Below, one piece after another: positions 9,441 to 17,896 of a DNA stretch of 21,800 nt. The position numbers and the translations under genes are program-made. How positions within the stretch are numbered: position 1 is the first letter of the stretch; the number at the start of each line of letters is the position of its first letter. The DNA is from Neoconidiobolus thromboides FSU 785 (Eukaryota; Entomophthoromycota; Entomophthoromycetes; Entomophthorales; Neoconidiobolaceae): the NCBI GenBank assembly GCA_025603075.1, contig MU626539.1, forward strand, positions 1 to 21,800. Direction: 5' to 3'. Under the pieces are notes generated by a model, which saw nothing but the letters and a program-made list of their open reading frames with translations, had not been told where the DNA came from and searched no databases.

Positions 9441-9853
9441 TTTGATTATAAGTTAAAATTGAATGTAACTTTTAAATTTTAATTTAGTTTTGACTTTATT
9501 TTTTGACCTAAAATTTTTTTATTTAGCAATTTCGTCAAAGTTAGAATTTAGTTAAAACTAGTAGTATATGGAGATGTTTTTTTGATTTCATTATTTTTTC
9601 CATTTTTTAAGCGCTATTTGAGTGGAAAGATTGTTAGTAAAATTCTTAAATACAAAAAAACATCTCCATATATTATATAAGATGAAGTTGCTATTATTAT
9701 TTATACCTATATAATTGATTTTAAAATAAATAATGGAATTTTATTTAATAAACTATTTTAATCTTTAAAACAATAATAATAAACAAACTATTAAAACACA
9801 TCATATATTTTATTAAATTGACCCCATATAATATCCAATTTGATGTCTCTTCT
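9441..9853. other. Spacer between kinase-like gene and cyclophilin gene, holding a MITE
   Basis: This 413-bp interval is upstream of the kinase-like gene and downstream of the cyclophilin-40 gene, both transcribed leftward. It contains MITE copy B, 126 bp upstream of the kinase-like ATG. The rest is AT-rich with no ORF or recognisable control motif. Confidence 0.6.
9566..9671 (+). mobile_element. MITE copy B, TA-flanked
   Basis: Same family and orientation as copy A, with near-identical ends TGGAGATGTTTTTTTG and, reversed, TGGAGATGTTTTTTTG: a perfect 16-bp inverted repeat, flanked by TATA-like sequence on both sides. The interior has CCATTTTTTAAGCGCTATTT and GTGGAAAGATTGTTAGTAAA. It lies in the presumed promoter or 5' UTR of the kinase-like gene and could influence its expression; that effect is inference. 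Confidence 0.82.
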
Positions 9854-11190
9854 TTAACCAAACATTTTACTATAAACTTCCTTTTCTTTTTGTTTACGAA
9901 TAGCAGCTTTCTAAAATAAAACTATTAATATATACTCTATAATATTAAGCTAGAATAACTTACTTGTTTAGCATTAACTAATTCCTTTTTAATACCACCA
10001 TCTTCAGGAGATAGAACAAGGGCAGCTTCTAAATCTTGAACAGCTTCTTCATATCTTTTAACATTAGAATAAGCTAAGCCACGACGATATAAAGCCTTAG
10101 TTTTATCATTGGTTTCAAATCCAGATTCTTCACTTTTATCCAAGATTTTACTAGTAACATCGATAGCATCTTTAAATTGCCCTAACTTGATATAAGCTAA
10201 TGCCATATTTAATTGAATAGAGATTCGAAGCTTAAAATATTTAGGTGGTAAACTTGGGTCCACTTCTTTGTCATCTTTGTCAAATATTGGGTATTCATTA
10301 AGGTAACGGATACTCTTTTTGTATTTACGTAAAGCTAAATCTAATTTACTTTCCTTAAAAAAGGTATTTCCTATAGTCCTAATCTCTTCAGCTGCTTTAT
10401 AAATTGTTCCGGCATCTTTATCACCTTCTAAATCATCTATTATCTTTATATTAGTATCTGAATTTGATGACTTATAAATTAAATTTTACCTGGGTACTCT
10501 TCATAAGGGTCTTCTCCATTCATAGCACTTTGTTTTTTGAGCTCTTCTTCAGAACCAATTAATTCTCCACAATCTTTAATAACCACTGGTTTAATAGGCT
10601 TATCTTGTTCCCCAGTTGGATTGTTTTCAATGGCTCTAACTACCCCTTTACCTTTAATAACCTTACCGAATACAACATGTTTACCGTCTAAATGGGGGGT
10701 CTAATAGATAAATAAATTAACCTTTCAAAAATCCATTAAATGCCAATCAACTTACTGCAGTAGTAGTAATAAAAAATTGAGAACCATTGGTACCAGGGCC
10801 AGCATTAGCCATAGACAATAAAAATGGTTGATCATGTTTCTTTTCAAAATTTTCATCTTCAAATTTTTCACCATAAATCGATTCGCCACCAGTACCATTA
10901 CCAGCAGTAAAATCACCCCCTTGAATCATAAAGTTTTTTATAACACGATGGAATGTAGATCCTTTATAATGTAGTGGTTTATTGCCATTGCTACTATTGC
11001 CTTTTTCACCAGTACACAAACTACGAAAGTTTTCAGCGGTTTTTGGAACTACATCAGTGAACTAAAGGGAAGTAATTAAGTTAATTTAATGTGTTTAAAA
11101 TAGAATATAAATATTTACTAATTCAAAAATGACACGACCTTCGTATTCATCACCAATGAGGATATCAAAATAACATTTTGGGTTAGTCAT
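9854..11190 (-). CDS. CPR6: Cyclophilin-40-type peptidyl-prolyl isomerase with TPR domain
   Basis: Cyp40 is an Hsp90 co-chaperone joining a prolyl isomerase to a TPR clamp that binds the MEEVD tail of Hsp90 in the cytosol. Five exons (11190-11119, 11061-10756, 10700-10490, 10436-9964, 9910-9854) give 372 residues, the usual Cyp40 length. The cyclophilin domain spans about 6-175. The motif around [15 protein letters not shown] supplies the catalytic Arg63 and Phe68, followed by NGSQFFITT. His129 (TPHLDGKH) stands where cyclophilin A has Trp121, as is typical of Cyp40 proteins with low cyclosporin affinity. The TPR repeats occupy about 215-354 ([35 protein letters not shown]), followed by the basic Cyp40 tail ending YSKMFG. 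For the third intron I chose the acceptor giving 53 nt with a TACTAAT branch site rather than an in-frame 32-nt alternative. The start ATG encodes [10 protein letters not shown], a normal cyclophilin beginning. Confidence 0.95.
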
Positions 11191-11318
11191 CTTTTAATAA
11201 ATTTGAATTTTTTATTTAAGAATTTAAAGTTATATAAGACTTAAGTTTGACAACTTATGTTAATCCCTTAATGACGATAGATTTTTTATACATTCAAATT
11301 TGATTTTATAGTTGGTAA

Positions 11319-11333
11319 ATTCTAGAATTTTCT
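11319..11333. promoter_or_regulatory. Perfect three-unit heat shock element
   Basis: ATTCT AGAAT TTTCT is three contiguous alternating 5-bp nTTCn/nGAAn units, the canonical trimeric HSF1 site. It lies 129 bp upstream of the cyclophilin-40 ATG. The yeast ortholog CPR6 is known to be heat-shock-induced, so the context agrees with the motif. Binding itself is inferred. Confidence 0.72.
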
Positions 11334-12004
11334 AATTTTTAATTTTTTTTACAACGAATTATAGCTGCTATATAAGCATAAAAAAAATAATGGTATATTT
11401 CAAAATATAAAGATTAAGTTAGATGTTATTTATATTCTACAGTTTTATTAGCTTGCTTTTATTAACTGTGCTTAATACAGTTTCTTTGATATAAAATTTA
11501 TTTTAGAAATTGGCTCAAACAGGTTTTTCAGAAAAAAGCCCTGACAGAAACATTTTTATAATATTATCAATCAAATAAATAAGACAGTAAACCAAGAAAA
11601 CAAATACATTATATTCATTTTTATTTAAATTTATTTGTTTAATTTCTGAAAACTGATGTTAACTGTATATAATGCGGTGATAATAGAGTCTTTGTTATGC
11701 AATTATAATATTCAAAAAAAATAAAATAAAAAGGGATGACTACACAGGAATAAATAAAGATCATGTTTTTTGTCCAAAAGTCCAATAAATTATAAACAAA
11801 TGACTGGATTGAAAAAGACACTACAGTTCCAAGCTAAAAGTTGGAATAAAAAATATTATTAAATAGGCAGTATTTTAATATCAAAAATGGCATATTTAAA
11901 GCTCAGTTATAATATAATCATAACACAAGGGCTTACATGTCGTATTGCAAATGGAAGTCAATCTTATCATAAAGACCTTCCCCAAAAACGAGGTTTAATG
12001 TTTT

Positions 12005-12071
12005 AACCAATAGAGTCAAGCATAAGTTTTATTTATTGGTTGAATCCACTTATAATTTCACTTCAACCAAT
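12005..12071. promoter_or_regulatory. CCAAT-box cluster with a 10-bp inverted repeat
   Basis: Three CCAAT motifs occur within 67 bp: AACCAATAG at 12005, then ATTGGTTGAA (12035-12044) and TTCAACCAAT (12062-12071). The last two are exact inverted copies separated by 17 bp. The cluster ends about 100 bp upstream of the BED-finger ATG, the usual position for a HAP/NF-Y-bound promoter. The cruciform-like symmetry could also mark a dimer operator. Function inferred. Confidence 0.5.
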
Positions 12072-12173
12072 CAATTTAAATCTCCATATTCCACTGGAGA
12101 GTGAAAAATATCCCATAAAATCCAAAGTGAGAATCCCACTTGTTTAATTCAGCTAGTGATCCTAACAAAAAAA

Positions 12174-13352
12174 ATGAATTCTGATACCAAAGAAGACTTA
12201 AGTTCCGATTTAGAATCGTCGCCTAAAGGTAATTTAGTAGCGTTATATAATTCGCCAACAGTCAATGAGAATTATTTAAATCCACCTGCTAAATTGGATT
12301 TAGATCAAGCTAAATTATTGATCTTATCTCAACAAGCTGAAACTCAAACTCCATTGCCTTCTCTTCCTGTTTCTCCTAAAAAGGAGTTAGCGCAACAAGA
12401 CACTTTTTTACCAGCTTTACTATCGACACTTTATTCAAATGCTCAAAATAATGAAGCTAATTTGTTGGAAAGTCAATTCAATTCGAATTTTGCTCAATTA
12501 AATGACTTGCAAAGAGAATTTACTTTTCCATCAGCCAGTCAATTGATGCAGCCTATGGAGACAAGCAATAGTTATACTAATGATTTGGTCTCAAAAACAT
12601 TGGAATTGATTAATAATGATATGAATAAAGATACTCATCTATTACAAAATAGTCCCAATCAAGATCCAAAAGCTTTTTTTGCTTCTTTAAATTCACGTCA
12701 ATCAACTTCATTAATCGATAGTCAACAAGACCATAGAAACCGATTAAGACGCTCACCAGTATATGCTTATTTTACCTTTCTAAGCGAAACTGGTGAAGGT
12801 GTTGGATATCGCTGTAAGCTTTGTGGTCATACTTATCAAAGTTTTTCTAGTACTACAACCTTCTTTAAGCATTTAAGGAGGAAACATAAAATTGATTTAA
12901 GAGATAATAAGAAACCTAGAACCATGGGGTATGATACACACCTAGAACAAGTTAATGAAGAAAATATTAGTTTGAGTAATAGTGAAAATATTCAACAGTT
13001 TGAACAAACGTTATATGAATTAAATGATATTGCTAGAGTTTATTCATTAGGTGGGGAAGGTGATATCTTTAGAAATTCAATATCCAGATTATCAGAACAA
13101 TTATATGGAAATAATTTGGCTATAGAAACGAAAGAATTATCTGAGATGTATTATAATAAATTGAAAGCAGTATTTCCAGTAGAAAAGGAAGTGAATTTTA
13201 GTCAATTATTTTTAAATAGCTTTGGTAAACAATCCGCCAATTTGTTAGATGATCCAAAATTTAATCAGTTTATTAAAGCTTTAAATCCAAATGTTATTGT
13301 CCCTAATTCAAAACAATTTTTAAACGATTTAGAAAATAATAAGCTTAATTGA
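12174..13352 (+). CDS. BED-type zinc-finger protein with hAT-like linker and no transposase catalytic domain
   Basis: An uninterrupted frame gives 392 residues from the ATG at 12174; a GTG 18 bases upstream is in frame but is not a plausible eukaryotic start. Residues 1-190 are low-complexity, rich in Gln, Asn, Ser and Leu. A BED finger spans about 194-241 with C214-X2-C217 and H233-X4-H238 and the aromatic VYAYFTF lead-in. The C-terminal segment (about 348-382), with LLDDPKFNQFIKALNP followed by NVIVPNSK, resembles the stretch that precedes the RNase H-like catalytic domain in BED-containing hAT transposases (F...L..LNP.Y.VPSR). The protein stops there: no DDE domain follows, and the next gene's 3' end begins 170 bp later. 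This suggests a transposase-derived DNA-binding protein, probably a transcription factor. It could instead be a BED protein of independent origin. CCAAT boxes lie about 100 bp upstream. Confidence 0.82.
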   Translation: MNSDTKEDLSSDLESSPKGNLVALYNSPTVNENYLNPPAKLDLDQAKLLILSQQAETQTPLPSLPVSPKKELAQQDTFLPALLSTLYSNAQNNEANLLESQFNSNFAQLNDLQREFTFPSASQLMQPMETSNSYTNDLVSKTLELINNDMNKDTHLLQNSPNQDPKAFFASLNSRQSTSLIDSQQDHRNRLRRSPVYAYFTFLSETGEGVGYRCKLCGHTYQSFSSTTTFFKHLRRKHKIDLRDNKKPRTMGYDTHLEQVNEENISLSNSENIQQFEQTLYELNDIARVYSLGGEGDIFRNSISRLSEQLYGNNLAIETKELSEMYYNKLKAVFPVEKEVNFSQLFLNSFGKQSANLLDDPKFNQFIKALNPNVIVPNSKQFLNDLENNKLN

Positions 13353-13522
13353 CTTTACTATTACCTCCTCCCTTTTCTCTTCTTTCTTTTTGCTTCTTTT
13401 CTCATTAATAAGTGTTTTAATGATTATTTTTGATCTCATTTTTAAAATAAATTTTATTTGGGATAATAAAACATATATAAATGACTTAGCTTTAAACTTT
13501 ATTTTCCTTTATTAATTTTATA

Positions 13523-14990
13523 CTATACGATTTCTTCTATAGCCAAATCCTCCTCATCTTCAATAATCTCTTCGACCTTAGGTTCAATTACTGTTCTCTC
13601 TTCATCTCTCATTAACATATTAACTAAAGCATCCATTTGGTCTAAACAATTTTGATAAGGTTGACTTAATCCAGACTCAAATTTATGTAATTCTCTAATA
13701 ACTGGGTAAACTTTACGATCCCTTAAAGCTTGTCTAGAATCTTTAGTACCTGTTAATAAAACTAAAGATTCTACTAATGTAGCACGAAGTTTAGGGTCAC
13801 TTTCTCTCTTTTTATCATCGGGTAATAACATTAAATCTGTGGGCATACCTTCTTGATCCTAATAACAATTACAATTTAATACGAATTAATAATATATTAT
13901 AGACTCACATCATCATCAAAAGGTTCAGGTCCACAAAGGGGCAACAATAAATAGGGCAATATATCGGATTCACCAGTTTCATTTAATAAAGTTAAATGAT
14001 ATTTAGAATCAAAACAGCAATTTCTAATCAATTTAAATACAATTTTCTGTTATTATATAAAATCAACTTACTTAATAGCTGATATTACCCCACCACGGCG
14101 AATAATATTTGGATGCTCTGTAAATACCATCAATCGAGTAATGGGTAATAAACGATCTCTTTCTGATTTTTCTAAAAAGTACCTTCTAGCGAACTCAAAC
14201 TAGAATAATATTTAAAAATTTATTTAGAATAACTAAACTAAACTCACTTGGGTAACGTTAGCAAACACGGAAGCCAAAAAATGGAATTCAGCATGCTTAT
14301 TATATAATTTTTGTGAGCCTTTAACAAATACATCTGTTAAATCTTCTACACTGTTTTCAATTTTTAATAATGTAACTGCTACTTGTTCATTTTTACTAAG
14401 ATTGGATAATAACATACAGACTGGATCTGCTAATACTGTGGTGGGTATCTAAGTTTTTTATATCAGTATTTTTATTTTAGCTATTGTTGAGCCTATTGAT
14501 AACTTACAGTAATCATTTTAATACAATGTTTAATAAATTCTGGATATTTAGTAAATTCAGTGACAATATGATCTTTAGCAGAAAGGTTAGTTAATGCTGA
14601 AATGGCATTATGTGCAGAAATCTAAATGTATTTGTTTAATTTCAAATATAATAGATGATTATAAGAACTTACAGGGAAATCATACCAATCATCAATAATA
14701 ACTTTAATAAATTGATCGACAATTTTAACCCCACGAGAATCAAAGTAAGTCTTAAATTCAGGTTGTTCTAAGGTGGTTGCACCGGTAAAATCTAATATAT
14801 GTTGGGTGGCTAATTGACGTACCTATAATAAAATAAAAAGTTTAATATAAATTACTTCTATGCTTGCTATTGAAATTACTTCTGGTTTAGGATCAAGGAC
14901 GAAATCCAATAACTAAGAAAAAAATAAAAGATTAGTTATTTAATTATAACTTCTTAGCCTTTATTTTACTTCATCTAATTGTGCTTCCAT
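13523..14990 (-). CDS. HGH1: HGH1 homolog, armadillo-type chaperone adaptor for eEF2
   Basis: Eight exons (14990-14970, 14912-14880, 14822-14673, 14621-14508, 14448-14248, 14199-14072, 14023-13909, 13858-13523) with introns of 48-59 nt give 365 residues, close to the usual Hgh1 length. The first exon encodes only seven residues (MEAQLDE). Armadillo-like helices run through the body. The conserved C-terminal (DUF384-type) block is clear: LLPLCGPEPFDDDDQEGMP, then LLPDDKKRESDPKLR, and the region ending KVYPVIRELHKFE (about 240-310), before an acidic tail rich in Glu and Ile. In yeast, Hgh1 binds nascent eEF2 and brings in TRiC and the Hsp90 co-chaperone Cns1. The gene starts 161 bp from the divergent EMI1-type gene and ends convergently with the BED-finger gene 170 bp away. 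Identification is firm; the exon joints are predicted from splice signals and frame. Confidence 0.94.
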
Positions 14991-15151
14991 TTTGTAAACT
15001 AAATAAAAAACAACAAAAAAGGATAACTTATTTTCATTTTATATATCAGGGATAACTTCTCAAATCCAGTGACTTGGTTTGATTGGCTAAAGTCAATCAC
15101 AAACCATTAAGCCCATCTTCTACAAGCTTTTACTACTTTTATTTATAAAAA
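14991..15151. promoter_or_regulatory. Bidirectional promoter between HGH1 and EMI1 genes
   Basis: This 161-bp interval must serve both divergent genes. It contains an ATTGG (inverted CCAAT) at 15082-15086 inside a small inverted repeat, TGATTG then eight bases then CAATCA. This may be a HAP/NF-Y site. No TATA box is obvious. Function inferred. Confidence 0.55.
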
Positions 15152-15499
15152 ATGGCAGAAGATAAATCAATCGAATTAAATTACGATAATTTACGACCCG
15201 ATGAAATCACATTACCTTATAATATCAATCGCTGTTTCGATGAAGTAATGAGGTGTAATAGCTTTGGTCAACAGATGGTCCATTATTATCGATATGGTAG
15301 CAAAAAGGATTGTTCTTTAGTTTGGAAAAGGTTTAAGTTTGGATTGACATTGACGACATTGAATCAAACAGAAAAAATTGAAAAGATTAAAAAGTTCGAA
15401 AAAGAGCTATGGGAAGAAAGGGAGGGGGAGGTATCATCACTTGATGTGTGGGAGAAAAGAAAAGTACCACTGGAAAATTTCCCACCTAAATTGGAATAG
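15152..15499 (+). CDS. EMI1: DUF3128 / Emi1-type small cysteine-motif protein
   Basis: A single exon of 115 residues ends in TAG. The core, C28 to about residue 66, carries RCFDEVMRC, then HYYRYGSKKDCSLVWKRFKF, the signature of the DUF3128 family, which includes yeast Emi1 and human C22orf39. Yeast EMI1 is needed for sporulation and is linked to mitochondrial function; the molecular activity is not settled. The C-terminal VWEKRKVPLENFPPKL also fits family members. One oddity is that, from my knowledge of the family, a Cys normally follows FKF, and here residue 64 is Gly, so one of the expected disulfide-pair cysteines is missing while C28, C35 and C54 remain. The ATG sits in a favourable AAAA context and is the first of the frame. 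Confidence 0.86.
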   Translation: MAEDKSIELNYDNLRPDEITLPYNINRCFDEVMRCNSFGQQMVHYYRYGSKKDCSLVWKRFKFGLTLTTLNQTEKIEKIKKFEKELWEEREGEVSSLDVWEKRKVPLENFPPKLE

Positions 15500-15811
15500 A
15501 GAATGAGTTAAATTAGAACATTTTTAGAAGTAAAATTCAATCGTTTATTTAATATTTTGTTTATTAGATTTTATAGGAATTGACAATGTAGTATTTCTTG
15601 TAGGAAAGGTCAAATAAGTGTTAATAACGAAATAAAAGGAATTTTGTTCTCGTAAAATTTTAAATCATAGTTTAATATAAATACATTAAAAGGTAAATCT
15701 TAAATATAAATATAAATTAAAACACCAAACTGTAACAAAAATGACAGACTATACTTTTATTAAGAAAAATAAAAAATTGAAACAAGATACAAGCTTTGCA
15801 ACTCTCACCTC
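15500..15811. other. Convergent 3' flanks of EMI1 and F-box genes
   Basis: The 312-bp spacer between two converging genes is AT-rich and has several AATAAA-like signals on each strand. No ORF, repeat or structured RNA was recognised. Confidence 0.6.
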
Positions 15812-17896
15812 TTACTTAAGTGTATGAAAAACCGACGGGTATTTAAAATAAGCTGAGTTCTTTTTTTCAAACTCCAAAAATATAATATTTCGTAATTTTT
15901 CACTAACAGGTTGAAAGAAACCGATTTTTGAAAACAAATACTGTAAATTAGGACAACTAATTAAAGCCCATTCTAAGATAATATCATCATTTGCATCAAT
16001 TATTAATTTCTTTATATTAGTTAAATTATTGCTACTAACTAACAATTTAGCACCTTCTTTTGTAACGTTACAATGCTCTAATTCTAATGTGATTAAATTA
16101 GGAGTAATGGCCTTGGTAACAAAATTCAAAGTAGTTGAGTCAAGTGTAAAACCTTTGATACATAGTTGTTTCATTTTTGGAAAGCTTAGTGCTTTTTTGT
16201 CATTAGCTATGCCATTCTTACTGTAATCAAATTTAATAATTTGAGTTTTCTTGTTAAAATTGGAATTCTTTGACTTTTTCCTTACAATTTTAAGGCTCTC
16301 CAAATTAGGATATTCTTTCATTGAAAATGTAAAAGGTTGATAATGAGATATTCTTAGGGCTAATGACTTTAAATTTATAAATGGGTTTACAAGTTCGATT
16401 CTCACAGTTAAGTCATAAAATAATTCAAAGCTTATTAATTTAGGGAAATTGTTCCCATCTAATTTGACTATCTGTGTTCCTTGTCTATTGTAATTATTTT
16501 GATAGCCGCTTTCATTACCAACGTCATTACCTTCGTTTATATTATTGATATTTTCATTGAATGGATCAAGTACAAATATAGAAGCTGCTACATCTGGACT
16601 AAAAACTCGGTTTTCAGTTGGATTTGTATTATTGCCTCGATTAGAAGGATCGAGGGCAGAAATAGAATCTGCTACGTTGGAGCTGAGTACTTGATCTTCA
16701 ATTGGGTTTTGATTATTCACATAATTACCATCCTGTACACTGGTAACTGCTGGAGTTGAAGTGGCTGTATTGTCTTGATCCATATTAATGTTTCTATGTA
16801 CATTTTGATCACTGCTTGTTATTTCATTCTCATCTGACTCTTCTCCATCTTCGTCATCTGATTCAGTATTATCTGTGTCGTCAATACTAATTCCTTCTGA
16901 TTCGCCATCTTCATCTTCTGATTCACTATCTTCACTATCTTCTTCTGATCCACTATCTTCGCTTCCATTTTGGGTGGTTGATTCAGTTTCTTCTGAACTA
17001 AATTCAAAGCCGCTTTCAATAAATGAAGATGTAGAATAATCATAAATACTTGATGGACTTCCTAATAAAGATTCATAATCATCTGAACTCGAAGATTCAC
17101 TATACGAACTCGATAAAGAATCCGTATCTACATTAGGATTAATTTGGGAAAACCAAAGTTTCAATGTAGTTAGGTTAGGTAAGTTTATTTTGTTTAATTT
17201 ATCTATTTTAATACCGCACCGAAGTAAGTTTAAATTTAAAGAAGTCAAGTTTTGAAATTTGGTTACTTCGTTTACGATGATTTGTACATTATTTATTTTG
17301 ACTAATTGAACACCCATCTTTTGAATGTTTTCAGTTGAAAAATAATCAAATGGTGAGTCTTTTTTATGAATGTTTCTATAAGTTCTCAATTCGAGTGTTT
17401 GTACATTTTTTAACATATTTTTATCTTCAACATCTTTAAATAACTCATGCATGCGATGCACATGTTGGTCCGTTTCAAGATAATGAAGCTTAAAGCTCTT
17501 TATTATAAAATTACTACGAAGTTTATTTATCTCCTTTGTTAAATAATCTTTTGATTCTAAAAGCATTGAATTGATATTAATTTGTTCATATAAATCAAAA
17601 GTACAATGCAAATTGAATTGCTTATCTGGAAATAAAGTGGCTAAATGGAAGAAAAATAGTTGATAATATCCAATATCATCTATAACATCTAATAAATAAA
17701 TGTCATTGATAAAATTACCATATTTTTTAAAGTTAAATGAACACTTTCTCATACTATATTTAATATGCATTTTCCTATAAATTATGGGTACGAATGTATT
17801 ATAGTTGGATTTATTTGTTAATATCCAATTCAATTTGTCTCTTCCTTCAAGCTTACTGAATATTATTAATTGGATTTCCAGCGGCAGTCTATCCAT
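15812..17896 (-). CDS. F-box / leucine-rich-repeat-like protein with a large acidic insertion
   Basis: A single uninterrupted frame of 694 residues ends in TAA. The N-terminus (about 1-45: LPLEIQLIIFSKLEGRDKLN then WILTNKSNY) matches an F-box, which binds Skp1 in SCF ubiquitin ligases. Irregular leucine-rich repeats of RNI/cysteine-containing type follow at about 160-250 (VQTLEL, LTSLNLNLL, LTTLKLWF) and resume at about 475-660 (LKSLALRI, LESLKIVRK, LITLELEHCNV), presumably the substrate-binding surface. Between them lies a disordered insertion of about 220 residues: Ser/Asp/Glu-rich at 255-365, then Asn-rich with two tandem copies of a 28-residue unit (397-424 and 425-451). It is unusual in being intronless among intron-rich neighbours, which fits rapidly evolving F-box families or retrocopying. 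The target is unknown. It diverges from CYT1 and converges with the EMI1 gene. Confidence 0.8.
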   Translation of the reverse strand: MDRLPLEIQLIIFSKLEGRDKLNWILTNKSNYNTFVPIIYRKMHIKYSMRKCSFNFKKYGNFINDIYLLDVIDDIGYYQLFFFHLATLFPDKQFNLHCTFDLYEQININSMLLESKDYLTKEINKLRSNFIIKSFKLHYLETDQHVHRMHELFKDVEDKNMLKNVQTLELRTYRNIHKKDSPFDYFSTENIQKMGVQLVKINNVQIIVNEVTKFQNLTSLNLNLLRCGIKIDKLNKINLPNLTTLKLWFSQINPNVDTDSLSSSYSESSSSDDYESLLGSPSSIYDYSTSSFIESGFEFSSEETESTTQNGSEDSGSEEDSEDSESEDEDGESEGISIDDTDNTESDDEDGEESDENEITSSDQNVHRNINMDQDNTATSTPAVTSVQDGNYVNNQNPIEDQVLSSNVADSISALDPSNRGNNTNPTENRVFSPDVAASIFVLDPFNENINNINEGNDVGNESGYQNNYNRQGTQIVKLDGNNFPKLISFELFYDLTVRIELVNPFINLKSLALRISHYQPFTFSMKEYPNLESLKIVRKKSKNSNFNKKTQIIKFDYSKNGIANDKKALSFPKMKQLCIKGFTLDSTTLNFVTKAITPNLITLELEHCNVTKEGAKLLVSSNNLTNIKKLIIDANDDIILEWALISCPNLQYLFSKIGFFQPVSEKLRNIIFLEFEKKNSAYFKYPSVFHTLK

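Larger units (their letters stand above)
11191..12173. other. Divergent intergenic region between cyclophilin-40 and BED-finger genes
   Basis: About 980 bp of AT-rich DNA separating two divergent genes. A perfect heat shock element lies on the cyclophilin side and a cluster of CCAAT boxes on the BED-finger side, both listed separately. A CTATATAAGC stretch near 11369 could be a TATA-like element for the cyclophilin gene on the opposite strand, but it is unsupported. An imperfect hairpin lies around 11519-11544 (CAGGTTTTTC against GAAAAAAGCCCTG). No ORF is credible. Confidence 0.55.

Noticed and set aside
10458-10489. 32-nt version of the third cyclophilin intron
   Set aside because: It keeps the frame, but the acceptor 21 bases further on gives 53 nt, matching all other introns, and makes TACTAAT available as a branch site.
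11639-11821. Minus-strand 60-codon frame between cyclophilin-40 and the BED gene
   Set aside because: Hydrophobic, AT-driven composition with no domain or splice partners; considered noise.
16029-17043. Open frames antisense to or out of frame with the F-box gene (16029-16226, 16481-16759, 16819-17043)
   Set aside because: They overlap the long intact F-box frame, have no recognisable domain, and reflect its skewed acidic and Asn-rich codons.
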